A stretch of DNA of 64,000 nt from Phaeodactylibacter xiamenensis (GCF_000759025.1 NZ_JPOS01000010.1:244233-308232), one strand, 5' to 3'; positions 27,874-37,478 are shown, counted from the first letter of the stretch. Translations and numbers: made by a program. Notes: generated from the sequence alone by a model not told the origin.

Positions 27874-29430
27874 ATGGCACAGCAAAACGATCTGTTCAAA
27901 AAACTGGTAGCCCACTGCAAAGAGTATGGCTTTATTTACCAGTCCAGCGAAATATACGATGGCCTGAGCGCCGTATATGATTACGGCCCCTATGGTGTTG
28001 AGCTCAAAAATAACCTCAAGGATTATTGGTGGAAAAGCATGGTACAGATGCACGACAACATCGTCGGGCTGGATTCTGCCATTTTCATGCACCCCAAGAC
28101 CTGGAAAGCTTCCGGCCATGTGGATGCCTTCAACGATCCACTGATCGACAATAAAGATAGCAAGCGCCGTTTCCGGGCTGATGTGCTTATCGAGGAGCAC
28201 ATGGAAAAAATCGAGGGCAAGATCGATAAAGAAATCACCAAAGCCCGCAAACGCTTCGGTGACGATTTTGATGAGGCGATGTACCGGGAAACCAACCCGC
28301 GTGTATCCGGCTACGTTAAGGAGCTGTCGGAGATTGAAGCCCGCCTGGGTGCCGCTATGTCCAACAGCGACCTGGCCGACCTGAAGCAAATGATAGAGGA
28401 CCTGGACATCACAGACCCGGATACCGGCTCCCGCAACTGGACGGAGGTACGGCAGTTCAACCTGATGTTCTCCACGCAGCTGGGCAACATCGCGGGTGCG
28501 GAAGGCAAGCTTTACCTGCGCCCGGAAACTGCACAGGGTATCTTTGTCAACTTCCTCAACGTACAGAAGACGACCCGGCAGAAGCTACCTTTCGGTATTG
28601 CCCAGATTGGCAAGGCATTCCGAAATGAGATCGTTGCCCGGCAGTTTATTTTCCGTATGCGGGAATTCGAACAGATGGAGATGCAGTACTTCATCAAGCC
28701 CGGCGAGCAGATGAAGTGGTATGAATACTGGAAAGAAACCCGCCTCAAGTGGCACCTTGCCCTGGGCACGCCTAAGGAAATGCTGCGCTTCCATGATCAC
28801 GGCGAGAATCTGGCGCACTATGCAGATGCCGCTGCGGATATTCAGTTCAACTTCCCATTCGGGTTCAAGGAGCTGGAAGGCATCCACAGCCGGACGGACT
28901 TCGACCTGGGCGCTCATCAGGAGCTTTCCGGCAAAAAGCTACAGTTCTTCGACCCCGAAACCAAGGAAAGCTACGTGCCTTATGTGCTGGAGACTTCTAT
29001 TGGCTGCGACCGGATGTTCCTGGCTACCATGTCGCAAGCCCTTCAGGAAGAGACCGTAACAGGCGCCAACGGAAAAGAGAGCACCCGGGAAGTGCTGAAG
29101 CTACACCCTGCTCTTTCGCCCATCAAGTGTGCCATTTTGCCGCTTAAGCGCAATGACGAACGCCTGGTGAACATGGCACGGGATATCTTCAACAACCTCC
29201 GCTTGTCCTTCAACGTGCAATACGACGATACGGGCAGTATTGGCAAACTGTACCGCCGTCAGGATGCGATTGGTACACCTTTTTGTGTAACCGTGGATTT
29301 TGAAGCCCTCGATGATCAGACCGTGACCCTCCGCGACCGGGACACCCTGGAACAGGAACGCGTACATGTGGATCAGCTGGAGGAGATTATCCGCAAGCGG
29401 GTAGACATGAAACAATTGCTGGTGCAATAG
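27874..29430 (+). CDS. glyS: Glycine--tRNA ligase, single-chain type
   Basis: 518 aa, homodimeric class II enzyme of the archaeal/eukaryotic-like type used in Bacteroidota. The N-terminus LVAHCKEYGFIYQSSEIYDG, motif 2 (GKAFRNEI), REFEQMEMQYF, and motif 3 VLETSIGCDRMFLA are characteristic; the C-terminal anticodon domain has PIKCAILPLKRN. It charges tRNA-Gly. Gene symbol follows common practice (also called glyQS). Confidence 0.95.
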   Translation: MAQQNDLFKKLVAHCKEYGFIYQSSEIYDGLSAVYDYGPYGVELKNNLKDYWWKSMVQMHDNIVGLDSAIFMHPKTWKASGHVDAFNDPLIDNKDSKRRFRADVLIEEHMEKIEGKIDKEITKARKRFGDDFDEAMYRETNPRVSGYVKELSEIEARLGAAMSNSDLADLKQMIEDLDITDPDTGSRNWTEVRQFNLMFSTQLGNIAGAEGKLYLRPETAQGIFVNFLNVQKTTRQKLPFGIAQIGKAFRNEIVARQFIFRMREFEQMEMQYFIKPGEQMKWYEYWKETRLKWHLALGTPKEMLRFHDHGENLAHYADAAADIQFNFPFGFKELEGIHSRTDFDLGAHQELSGKKLQFFDPETKESYVPYVLETSIGCDRMFLATMSQALQEETVTGANGKESTREVLKLHPALSPIKCAILPLKRNDERLVNMARDIFNNLRLSFNVQYDDTGSIGKLYRRQDAIGTPFCVTVDFEALDDQTVTLRDRDTLEQERVHVDQLEEIIRKRVDMKQLLVQ

Positions 29431-29450
29431 CACCCCTTCTCAGAAACAGG

Positions 29451-29484
29451 CGGGGCAGCCTTCCGGGCGCCCCGTCCCCTTTCT
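29451..29484 (+). terminator. Possible terminator after glyS
   Basis: CGGGGC/GCCCCG stem with an inner GCC/GGC extension, followed by a pyrimidine-rich but not pure T tract (TCCCCTTTCT). Confidence 0.35.
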
Positions 29485-29525
29485 ATACCGGCCCACCCTC
29501 CGGCCGCTAACCAAACCTACAAGCT

Positions 29526-30629
29526 ATGGAAAACATCCTTCAAAAGTATGCCCACCTGTTGGTCCACTATTGCCTGAGCACTAAGCCGGGAGATAAGATG
29601 TACCTGCGCAGTACCACGCTGGCAGAGCCTCTTGTGCGTGAAGTCTACCGGGAAGCGGTCAGGGCAGGTGCCGTTGTGGAAACAGACCTCTCTTTCCGCG
29701 AACAAAGCCGGATTCTGCTGGAAGAAGGCGGAGAAGATCAGTTACAGTACATTTCTCCGCTTTACCAAAAAGCAATGGAGGAATTCGACACCTACCTGTA
29801 CATCATCGCACCTTACAACCTGCGGGAAGATCAAAACGTAAATCCGGACAAGCGCAAAATCCGGCAGGAAGCCCATGCACCGGTGATGAAAAAGTACTTC
29901 GAACGCACTGCCACGCTGGATATGCGCCGCAGCCTTTGCCAGTATCCTACCCTCGCTAATGCGCAGGAAGCAGGAATGTCTTTGGAGGAATACGAAAAAT
30001 TTGTCTTTACCGCCTGCCGTCTCTATGATGAGGACCCCATCCAAAGCTGGACAGAAGTCCGGGAGCAGCAACAGCAAATCGTGGACCTGCTCAACGACCG
30101 GGAAGAAGTATATTACAAAGGTGACGGTGTGGACATCCGTTTCAAAATCGACAAGACCCGCCGCTGGATCAACTCTGACGGGCGCACCAACATGCCTTCC
30201 GGAGAAGTGTACACCTCCCCGCTTGAGGACTCCGTTAACGGGGTGATCCGCTTTTCGTACCCTGCTCTGTACATGGGCCACGAAGTGGAAGGCGTCACGT
30301 TGTACGTCAAAGACGGCTACGTGGAGAAATGGGAAGCCACCCGGGGCAAGGATTTTCTGGACCAGATTTTTCAGATCGAAGGCGCCAGGCGTTTTGGAGA
30401 AGCTGCCATCGGGACCAACTACCGTATTCAGCAGATGACAAAGAACATCCTGTTTGACGAAAAAATCGGAGGTACGGTGCACATGGCTATCGGCCAATCG
30501 TACCTGCAGGCTGGCGGCAAAAACCAGTCCACCGTACATTGGGATATGATCACCGATATGACCAAAGAGGGTGAGATTTATGCCGATGGAGAGAAAATTT
30601 ACGAGAAAGGCAAGTTTTTATTCCTCTGA
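29526..30629 (+). CDS. M29-family aminopeptidase
   Basis: 367 aa, metallo-aminopeptidase of the thermophilic aminopeptidase (AmpS/PepS) family: GDKMYLRSTTLAEPLVREVYREA at the N-terminus, RTNMPSGEVYTSPLEDSVNG with the metal-binding Glu, AAIGTNYRIQ, and HMAIGQSY near the end. Two-metal cytoplasmic exopeptidase. Starts 95 bp after glyS on the same strand. Confidence 0.88.
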   Translation: MENILQKYAHLLVHYCLSTKPGDKMYLRSTTLAEPLVREVYREAVRAGAVVETDLSFREQSRILLEEGGEDQLQYISPLYQKAMEEFDTYLYIIAPYNLREDQNVNPDKRKIRQEAHAPVMKKYFERTATLDMRRSLCQYPTLANAQEAGMSLEEYEKFVFTACRLYDEDPIQSWTEVREQQQQIVDLLNDREEVYYKGDGVDIRFKIDKTRRWINSDGRTNMPSGEVYTSPLEDSVNGVIRFSYPALYMGHEVEGVTLYVKDGYVEKWEATRGKDFLDQIFQIEGARRFGEAAIGTNYRIQQMTKNILFDEKIGGTVHMAIGQSYLQAGGKNQSTVHWDMITDMTKEGEIYADGEKIYEKGKFLFL

Positions 30630-30907
30630 AGTTAAACTAAACCGGGTATTCATTTGTGAAAGAGTACAGTAGGTTAAACGGTGCGTTTTGCCGTTAAAAG
30701 TCTGTTAGATTGTAGGTTTTATTGAAATTTCAGCCTTTCAAAATTTAATGGATTTGAATTTTCTGTATAACTTGCGAATGGAAATGCTTTTTGCCCAAGC
30801 CAAATGAATGAGAACGAAAAGCCCTGGTCATCAAGCAAATTATGCATCAGAACGAGAACACTCGACGAAACACAATTAAATAAACCAACATTTAATCTCC
30901 TTAAACC

Positions 30908-31639
30908 GTGAACAATAATATTGCATTTCTAGAATTAAAGTACGGCAACATTTACGGAGGATATCCCAATTTCTACGCCATTAGTGAAATCTGCCTGCTG
31001 GTATTTGAACAAGACACCAACCGAATTTTCATAGAGACCTTCATCAACAACGCCAATGTTGACTTCGTGAGCGTCTACTCTAAAGTAGATGAACTGGGGC
31101 ATACAGTCGGCCGCGTTAAGGAGGTGGTGAATATGCGCACACACCGTCGTAAACCATTCCGTGAAGATTTCCGATTGGAAGAAAAGGAACTGGCCGGAGC
31201 CTTCAATCAGCTCCGTCCCTCCCGGATGCCAATCAAGAACTTCCTGATCAAAAACCTGCGTAAGTACCGCTTCCGCGACCTCATCACCTTCGATGGGCGC
31301 CGGGATGTTTTCCTGTGCGAGCGCTCCGGAGGCCGGTTTGACCGCTACAACATCATTGACCTGCAGAAAGAGCTCAATAAAGAGACTGATTACCTGTTCT
31401 CCCTCAACAAGCTCTCCAAGGTCATTAATTTTGAGCATGACCGTAGCTACCTGCGTTCTCACAACCTGGAATATTGGCTGCACCCCATCGCAGACCGTCA
31501 GATTGTACCTAAATCTGCCGCTTACGATGCCGCTCGCCTGCTGATGATCCACAATGAGTACCGGGACCACCATGATGACTTCATGATGAAAGGTGCCCTC
31601 CTGCTCAATAAAATTCAGCAGAACAAGCAACCTGAATAA
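30908..31639 (+). CDS. Uncharacterised 243-aa protein, possibly a degenerate DEDDh-nuclease fold
   Basis: Start is GTG (GTGAACAATAAT). Soluble protein without signal. The order of segments, a hydrophobic strand with FLELKYGNIYGG and AISEICLLVF, then RDLITFDGRRDVFLCE with IIDLQKEL, and finally PKSAAYDAARLLMIHNEY, resembles the layout of DEDDh 3'-5' exonucleases (DxExTG, D of motif II, HRALDDA), but the acidic and His positions are only partly kept. It may be an inactive relative. The 278-bp AT-rich region before it carries no other gene. Confidence 0.55.
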   Translation: MNNNIAFLELKYGNIYGGYPNFYAISEICLLVFEQDTNRIFIETFINNANVDFVSVYSKVDELGHTVGRVKEVVNMRTHRRKPFREDFRLEEKELAGAFNQLRPSRMPIKNFLIKNLRKYRFRDLITFDGRRDVFLCERSGGRFDRYNIIDLQKELNKETDYLFSLNKLSKVINFEHDRSYLRSHNLEYWLHPIADRQIVPKSAAYDAARLLMIHNEYRDHHDDFMMKGALLLNKIQQNKQPE

Positions 31640-31703
31640 CTACCACACTGACACTTCTACGCTTTTTGGGCAGAACAAGCTCAGCGCATCATTACATAAA
31701 ATC

Positions 31704-31749
31704 AGCCCCGCAGTGCTCACTGGGTTTACTGCGGGGCTTGCTGTTTTTT
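31704..31749. terminator. Terminator between convergent genes
   Basis: Stem AGCCCCGCAGT/ACTGCGGGGCT (11 bp), loop 13, then TGCTG and six T. Ends the 30908 gene; the other side faces the convergent beta-CASP gene. Confidence 0.85.
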
Positions 31750-31766
31750 ACGTTAGGCAGGGCTTC

Positions 31767-33170
31767 TTAAATCCGATATTCCTGGTGTAACTCAGGAATC
31801 TCTACCTGATCAAAGCCGTTTTCACTTAAGAAGCCCCTGAAAGCTTCCTGCCGGTCCAGTGTACCATGCACCAGGAACAGCTGCCGGAGTTTGGGCTTTT
31901 GATTCCGCAAAAAGTCCAGAATCTCATGCCGGTCCGCATGAGCAGAGAACGAGTCCATGACCTCTATATCGGCATTCACGGGGCGTTCCTGGCCAAATAC
32001 CCGTACTTCCTTCGCGCCATCGCGCAAACGCCCGCCAGGGGTATGAGGCGCACAATAGCCCACTATAAGAAACGTATTGCGCTGATCTGCAACATGGTGG
32101 TAAAGGTGGTGCTTAACCCGGCCGGCATTCATCATACCCGACGAACTGATGATGATGCAGGGCGCATTAGAATTGTTCAGATCCTTGGAAACAGAAGCTT
32201 TGCGTACGTACTGTAGCCCATTGAAACCAAAGGGGTCATCGTCTTCCAGCAAGTATTCATTCAATTCATTGTCGTAGCACTCCGGATGGGCACCAAAGAT
32301 GGTGGTGGCGTTAACCGCAAGGGGGCTATCCACATAGACCGGTATACGCGGCAGTTCGCCGGCAGATGCCAACTGATCCAGCATGTATACAATCTCTTGT
32401 GTTCGGCCAATGCTAAAAGCCGGGATAATCAGCTTGCCTTGTTTCTCCACACAAGTCCGCTCAATGATCCGCTGAAATCGCTTGATTTCATTAGGTGCGT
32501 TCTCATGGTCTTTGTTGCCGTAGGTGGACTCACAAATGAGATAGTCGACTTCAGGCATAGGTATAGGGTCCCGAAGGATAGGACGGTTGGGCCGCCCGAT
32601 ATCTCCGGTAAACCCAATGGAGGTTTTGCGCCCCAGCTGATCGATACGCAGGGTGACAGAAGCACTACCCAGGATATGACCGGCATCACGGAAAAGGACT
32701 TCTACCCCATCGTGTATGGTAAACCAGCGGTTATAGCCATGCCCTTCGAAGAGATTCCATGCCTGTTCTGCATCCCTGGGCGTATATAAAGGCTCCACAA
32801 AGCCATCCGTACGCCCTTTTTTGCGAAGCCGCTTATTGTGGTACTCTGCATCATACTCCTGGATTTTGGCACTGTCCAAAAGCATGATCGCGCAAAGGCT
32901 GCGGGTAGCGTGCGTACAATAAATATTCCCCCGGAAACCATCTTTGACCAGCTTGGGGATACGCCCGCTGTGATCAATATGAGCATGAGAAAGGATCAGA
33001 CAGTCAATCTCAGCAGGGTCAAAAGGCCACTGTGCATTGAAATCTTTCATGTCGTCATCACTCCCCTGATACAGACCACAGTCCAGCAAAATCGTATACC
33101 CGTCGTCTAGTGTAATAAGGTGAGCACTACCCGTCACTTCCTGAGCAGCTCCGCAGAATTTTATCTTCAT
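31767..33170 (-). CDS. Beta-CASP metallo-beta-lactamase-fold RNA hydrolase
   Basis: 467 aa. The metallo-beta-lactamase motif 2 HAHIDHSGRIP, DAGHILGSASV, and the beta-CASP features (IIPAFSIGRTQEIVYML, IISSSGMMNAGRVKHHL, YCAPHTPGGRL, DSFSAHADR) with the RNA-metabolising MBL domain give the RNase J/CPSF-73/YSH1 group. Members cut or trim RNA in the cytoplasm. It is smaller than RNase J (about 550 aa) and more like the archaeal-type YSH1 found in Bacteroidota. Convergent with 30908. Confidence 0.9.
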   Translation of the reverse strand: MKIKFCGAAQEVTGSAHLITLDDGYTILLDCGLYQGSDDDMKDFNAQWPFDPAEIDCLILSHAHIDHSGRIPKLVKDGFRGNIYCTHATRSLCAIMLLDSAKIQEYDAEYHNKRLRKKGRTDGFVEPLYTPRDAEQAWNLFEGHGYNRWFTIHDGVEVLFRDAGHILGSASVTLRIDQLGRKTSIGFTGDIGRPNRPILRDPIPMPEVDYLICESTYGNKDHENAPNEIKRFQRIIERTCVEKQGKLIIPAFSIGRTQEIVYMLDQLASAGELPRIPVYVDSPLAVNATTIFGAHPECYDNELNEYLLEDDDPFGFNGLQYVRKASVSKDLNNSNAPCIIISSSGMMNAGRVKHHLYHHVADQRNTFLIVGYCAPHTPGGRLRDGAKEVRVFGQERPVNADIEVMDSFSAHADRHEILDFLRNQKPKLRQLFLVHGTLDRQEAFRGFLSENGFDQVEIPELHQEYRI

Positions 33171-33236
33171 GGCTTGGATTGAATTCAGATTTTCAATTTG
33201 TCTGCCATCAAGATAGTAAAATCCCGGGAAGGTCTG

Positions 33237-34409
33237 TCAATCCGCTTCTATCGTCAGCCCACCGTAATCCAGTGAAGCCTCCACGCGCCCAATATTACTT
33301 TGCCGCTGCTGACCGAAATAACCAGACACCGTATGCCGGTCGCTGGTCTCGATTTCCTCAATCAGGTGCAGGGTGTAGGGGTAGCGAATACCAGCGTGGC
33401 GGGCTGTTGCCCGGAGCTGGCAATTGATCAAGGGGTCAAGAACTAACCTAAAGTCAGTAAATCGGCCTTCAAGCTTAACAGTCCGGAACTGATCGGGCAG
33501 ATCCGTAATACGGACCCTGCTGCTGTCTGCTTCAATTGTTGCGGTATGGCGGAGCCGGTTCACGTAAAGGCGGGAAAGTGAGGTGCTTACCTGTACCTCC
33601 CGGACCCGATCGAGCGAAATTTCATCGTACCGCCCCTGATTGGTAAAAATACCGCCTCCATCAACGTAGTAGTTGTCGTAGCGCGTTTCACTCTCCAGTC
33701 GGCCGATATTCCGGAACTTCAGGATGGCAGAGCGGCTCCGGACTTTCACCCAATCCCCGGAAGTCAGGCTACCCTCAACATTAACCAAATCGGCATTCAG
33801 TCGGGTGATTTGTTCGAGGTTGAGGGTGCCGTCTTTCTGGTTGAGCGTCACTTCGCCCTTAAGGTTTGCACCAAATACATCTCCGCTAAGCACTTCTGCG
33901 GACACATTGCCCGTAATATTCTTCACCGTAACCGCCCCGTGCTTGTTCAGTAGGGAAATCGCTGCCGGTTGAGGCAAAAACACCCGGATGGACACGGAGT
34001 AATCAGCCGTTTGTAAGCTCGGAAAGGGCCACCAGGTCTGCTCAACCGGTGCAATATTGGTTTGAATATTCACCAACCGCTGCTGTAGGTTCATCTCCGT
34101 TTCGATGCGGTCAAAAACCCGGGCTGCTGCAGCCTCGTGTTCCGCCTCTACTTCCGTAAGCGCTTCCACCCGGATACGGTTGTGCGCCCACCCTTCCACA
34201 CTGACCGGACCGTATTTATTGGAAATATTGACCAATACGGTTGGATAGACCTGGTATTCTTTCTTGATCAGCCTGGAAAAGGTCTCACAATCACAGGAGG
34301 ACTGCCCCTGAAGAGACACTGCAAACAGCGTGGCCAACAGCACAAGCGCAATGGTAAAGGTAGCGCCATTGCGCTGCTCTGTTGCCGGAAGCTTAGAGAA
34401 TCCGGTCAT
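33237..34409 (-). CDS. DUF4097-like beta-helix protein of the sigma-factor cluster
   Basis: 390 aa from the ATG at 34409, which overlaps the end of the anti-sigma-like gene by 17 bp (the ORF-track start at 34442 is TTG). Signal peptide (IALVLLATLFAVSLQGQ), then NISNKYGPVSVEGW, LLNKHGAVTVKNITGNV and TLNQKDGTLNLEQIT: repeated short beta turns of the DUF4097 adhesin-like type. Third gene of a unit with an ECF sigma factor and its probable regulator, as is common in Bacteroidota. Envelope sensing is the likely area, but unproven. Confidence 0.75.
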   Translation of the reverse strand: MTGFSKLPATEQRNGATFTIALVLLATLFAVSLQGQSSCDCETFSRLIKKEYQVYPTVLVNISNKYGPVSVEGWAHNRIRVEALTEVEAEHEAAAARVFDRIETEMNLQQRLVNIQTNIAPVEQTWWPFPSLQTADYSVSIRVFLPQPAAISLLNKHGAVTVKNITGNVSAEVLSGDVFGANLKGEVTLNQKDGTLNLEQITRLNADLVNVEGSLTSGDWVKVRSRSAILKFRNIGRLESETRYDNYYVDGGGIFTNQGRYDEISLDRVREVQVSTSLSRLYVNRLRHTATIEADSSRVRITDLPDQFRTVKLEGRFTDFRLVLDPLINCQLRATARHAGIRYPYTLHLIEEIETSDRHTVSGYFGQQRQSNIGRVEASLDYGGLTIEAD

Positions 34410-34953
34410 CCGTATTGGCTTTCTTCGGTGGAGTGGACTCAAAATCAGGATCTGCCATCTGTATGCGGTTCAAAACCCGCTCCAGGATGTACACCTTGGC
34501 CTGGTAATTTTCCAGCAGGTCTTTTACGATATCTTCTGCTTTGCCGGGAGGAGCAGCCTGAAGCTCTTTGCGCAATTCCGCAATCGTAGCATCCAGGTGC
34601 TTCAAATCCTGCTGCACTGCGCCCGCTTGTTCGTAGCTGACCAGCTGTTGGTATTTCTGCTGTATTTCTTCCTGATAGGCCGCTTCCTGAGCGGCATACT
34701 GCGCCCCTACGTCTTCCAGAGCTACAATTGAATGGGGCGTTGGCGAATTGAGGTAGCCGCCCAGGGCCACCCCGCAGAAGAGCAGTCCGATTACAGCGGC
34801 AGCGATACCCGCTACCCGCCAAAGCAGGAGGCGGCGGTGCTTTCGGCGGTCAAGGTCCTGCCGGATACAGCCCCAGACCTTCAGTTCGGGCACATCGCTA
34901 TCGAAAGCGTCCCGGTTATCGTGAATGAATTGTTCAAATTGATCGCGGTGCAT
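34393..34953 (-). CDS. Probable anti-sigma factor, single-pass membrane protein
   Basis: 186 aa: an N-terminal acidic cytoplasmic part (FEQFIHDNRDAFDSDVPELK), one transmembrane helix at about residues 45-68 (VAGIAAAVIGLLFCGVALGGY), and a long coiled coil outside (LKHLDATIAELRKELQ). The position directly after an ECF sigma gene and the membrane topology suggest an anti-sigma factor, but no ZAS-type Cys/His motif is present, so this rests on context. Confidence 0.65.
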   Translation of the reverse strand: MHRDQFEQFIHDNRDAFDSDVPELKVWGCIRQDLDRRKHRRLLLWRVAGIAAAVIGLLFCGVALGGYLNSPTPHSIVALEDVGAQYAAQEAAYQEEIQQKYQQLVSYEQAGAVQQDLKHLDATIAELRKELQAAPPGKAEDIVKDLLENYQAKVYILERVLNRIQMADPDFESTPPKKANTDDRIL

Positions 34954-35027
34954 AGTCTACTTGTCTTAAAACGGGCTTTGCCCGCTTTACCCTGTGATGA
35001 AAAATGTGGCACTCCGAAATATACCTT

Positions 35028-35618
35028 TCAGCTCATTTCACTGATAATGCTTCGGAGTTTCTTTTTGGCACGGCTGTACTGCGACTTGGAAGTAGCCTCA
35101 GAAACATCGAGGATTTCAGCAATTTCCTTGTGGTCATACCCTTCGATAGCATAAAGAGTAAAGACCACCCGGTACCCATCGGGCAATTGCTGTACCCCAC
35201 GCTTCAACAGCTCAACGCTGAGGCTAAGGTCATCAGTCGTACTGCCGGCCTGATCGGGCTCGTCTGCCACAAACCGGTCTTCCAGTTCCTCCAGCTTTAA
35301 ACGGTTGCGCTTAAGATGATTGATGCAGTTGTTTACCACAATGCGCTTGATCCAGGCCCCAACAGAAGATTGGTACCTGAAGGTATGCAGCTTGGTAAAT
35401 ACATCAACAAAGGAGTTCTGTAACAAATCCTCAGCATCATGCTCGTGCCGGAGCATACGCAGGCACACATTGTACATGGCACGGGAATAGAGCCGGTAAA
35501 GCTCAAATTGAGCACGGCGGTTGCCGCGTTTGCACTTCTCGACAATATCCTGATGTGTACTTGCGTAATCCAATTTCAGGTGTTTGTAATCAACAGCGGG
35601 TGACTTTAATGCATGCAT
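35028..35618 (-). CDS. ECF RNA polymerase sigma factor
   Basis: About 196 aa from the ATG at 35618; the longer track ORF starts at a GTG. Region 2 is RRAQFELYRLYSRAMYNVCL with HEHDAEDLLQNSFVDVFTKL, followed by GAWIKRIVVNNCINHLKR; region 4 is LPDGYRVVFTLYAIEGYDHK and EIAEILDVSEATSKSQYSRA. It directs polymerase to extracytoplasmic-function promoters. First in an operon with the anti-sigma-like and DUF4097-like genes, and divergent from RNase H. Confidence 0.93.
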   Translation of the reverse strand: MHALKSPAVDYKHLKLDYASTHQDIVEKCKRGNRRAQFELYRLYSRAMYNVCLRMLRHEHDAEDLLQNSFVDVFTKLHTFRYQSSVGAWIKRIVVNNCINHLKRNRLKLEELEDRFVADEPDQAGSTTDDLSLSVELLKRGVQQLPDGYRVVFTLYAIEGYDHKEIAEILDVSEATSKSQYSRAKKKLRSIISEMS

Positions 35619-35737
35619 GACTTTCAGTTGATCATCTGTACTTCCAAAGACCTTACACTCGTATAAAGGTTGCACGAAAATCCGGAATTCGGAAATTCTC
35701 CCCGATGTACCTTATATTGGCAGCGAAACGAAGATAC

Positions 35738-36376
35738 ATGGCGAAGAAGAAAAAGTACTATACGGTTTGGGAAGGTATGACGCCTGGAGTTTACGATTCC
35801 TGGGCGGCCTGTCAGGCACAAATCAAAGGGTTCCCGAATGCGCGGTACAAGTCCTTTAAAAGCCGGGAGGAGGCAGAAGCAGCCTTCAGGGGTAATTTTG
35901 CAGACCACATTTCCAGCGGCAGCCCTTCCACCCGCAAAGCCAAGCCAATAGTTACGGAGGAGGCCCGGAAAGAAATCATTTGGGACAGCCTCAGCGTGGA
36001 TGCTGCCTGCAGCGGCAACCCGGGTGTCATGGAATATCAGGGCGTTGACACCAAGACCGAGGCACAGATTTTCCACAAAAAATTCAGCCTGGGCACTAAC
36101 AATATCGGCGAATTCCTGGCTATCGTGCATGCCCTGGCCTTACTTCAGCAACAAGGCAAAGACACACCAATTTATACCGACTCCAGAACGGCTATGGGCT
36201 GGGTCAAACGCAAAAAAGCCAACACCAAACTGGTCAAAAATGCCAAAACCAAGCTGCTGCACGAGCTCATCGCCCGGGCAGAAATCTGGCTGCGCAATAA
36301 CACCTACAGCAACCCTGTTATGAAGTGGGATACGGAGCGCTGGGGTGAAATCCCTGCCGACTTCGGGCGGAAGTAA
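35738..36376 (+). CDS. rnhA: Ribonuclease H1 with viroplasmin-like N-domain
   Basis: About 212 aa from MAKKKKYYTVWEG (the track start 11 codons upstream has no support). The N-terminal hybrid-binding domain (YTVWEGMTPGVYDSWAACQA) is the caulimovirus viroplasmin/RNase H1-N fold. The catalytic domain shows the DEDD residues in SVDAACSGNPG, NIGEFLAIVH, IYTDSRTAMGW and KWDTERWGEIPADFGRK. It cuts RNA in RNA-DNA hybrids. Confidence 0.9.
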   Translation: MAKKKKYYTVWEGMTPGVYDSWAACQAQIKGFPNARYKSFKSREEAEAAFRGNFADHISSGSPSTRKAKPIVTEEARKEIIWDSLSVDAACSGNPGVMEYQGVDTKTEAQIFHKKFSLGTNNIGEFLAIVHALALLQQQGKDTPIYTDSRTAMGWVKRKKANTKLVKNAKTKLLHELIARAEIWLRNNTYSNPVMKWDTERWGEIPADFGRK

Positions 36377-36403
36377 GCAGCGTTGAACAACCTTTAAGCC
36401 ATA

Positions 36404-37444
36404 ATGAGCTGTCATTTTATGAATTACTGGTGGGCCATCTTCATGCCGGGGTTGCTGCTCCTGAGTTGTCAACCGGTGCCCGAGGCGGAAAGTACTTTTG
36501 AGCCCTCTCCCGGCAAAGTGGTGCACCTGCTGGATAGCATTCAGGCCGCGCAGCAGCTCCAAACGGATAAAAAGGAAGGCTTCTTTGAAAAAATCAGCCC
36601 CCTGGATACCCGGCTGCAAATGGGTATACCGCTGGATAGTGCGATTCCAGCGCCTGTCCTCCGAAAAAACTACAAACCCTTCCTGGGCAGGCAGGCGATG
36701 CCCCTAAAGACTACAGACCGGACACTGCTAAAAGCCACCTTCGAGCAAGCTTACGCCTTCTGTGATTCGCTTAGCCCTGGTTTATTGCCTGACACAGTGC
36801 TCTTGGGCAAGATGGAAACCGACATCTTCGGCCCCTCCGTCTACTTTACCCGCGAACGCGCCATTTTCATACCCAAAAATGAGCTGTACGAGGGCAACCA
36901 GGCCCTACTCCCGGTCGTACTGCATGAGTTGTTCCACCTTATCTCCCGCTACAACCCGGCATTGCGCAGCAAATTATACGCGTTGATCGGTTTTCAAAAA
37001 CTCGACGCCCCGCTGCACTTCCCCACCCCGCTGCTGAAACGGCGCCTGCTTAATCCCGATGGCATTGACCATAACTATGCTATTGAGCTGCCTGACAGTA
37101 CCGGGGAGGCCAAACGCTACATTTCCGTCATCACCGCAGATACGGCTGGCCCCTATCCCGGTAAACGCTATTTTGATTATATCGACTTTCGCCTGTATCC
37201 GCTGCTGCCCACAGACACGGGGTACACGGTGCAGCCGCAAGGCGTGCCACCGGAAGCTGCGCCCGGTTTTTTCGGGCAGATTGGCGATAATACGGGGTAC
37301 ATTATCCATCCTGACGAAATTCTGGCAGATAACTTTGTACTGCTCGTTTTGCGAAAAACTGGCAAAAAGAACTTCGCTGCCCGCCCGCTGTCGGAGGGGG
37401 GAGAAACCCTGCTAAGACAAATGGAGGCCGTACTTAAGCGCTAA
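36404..37444 (+). CDS. Zincin-like lipoprotein with HELFH motif
   Basis: 346 aa; the Met at 36419 (MNYWWAIFMPGLLLLSC) gives a clean lipoprotein signal and may be the true start. LPVVLHELFHLISRYNPAL contains an HExxH zinc motif, and a candidate third ligand Glu lies in HPDEILADNFVLLVL. The organisation suggests a surface or periplasmic metallopeptidase of no family I can name. It follows rnhA by 27 bp and may be cotranscribed with the DUF2071 gene. Confidence 0.65.
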   Translation: MSCHFMNYWWAIFMPGLLLLSCQPVPEAESTFEPSPGKVVHLLDSIQAAQQLQTDKKEGFFEKISPLDTRLQMGIPLDSAIPAPVLRKNYKPFLGRQAMPLKTTDRTLLKATFEQAYAFCDSLSPGLLPDTVLLGKMETDIFGPSVYFTRERAIFIPKNELYEGNQALLPVVLHELFHLISRYNPALRSKLYALIGFQKLDAPLHFPTPLLKRRLLNPDGIDHNYAIELPDSTGEAKRYISVITADTAGPYPGKRYFDYIDFRLYPLLPTDTGYTVQPQGVPPEAAPGFFGQIGDNTGYIIHPDEILADNFVLLVLRKTGKKNFAARPLSEGGETLLRQMEAVLKR

Positions 37445-37478
37445 GCAACATGTTTTGTAGCCAGAGCGTTTTTAAAAT

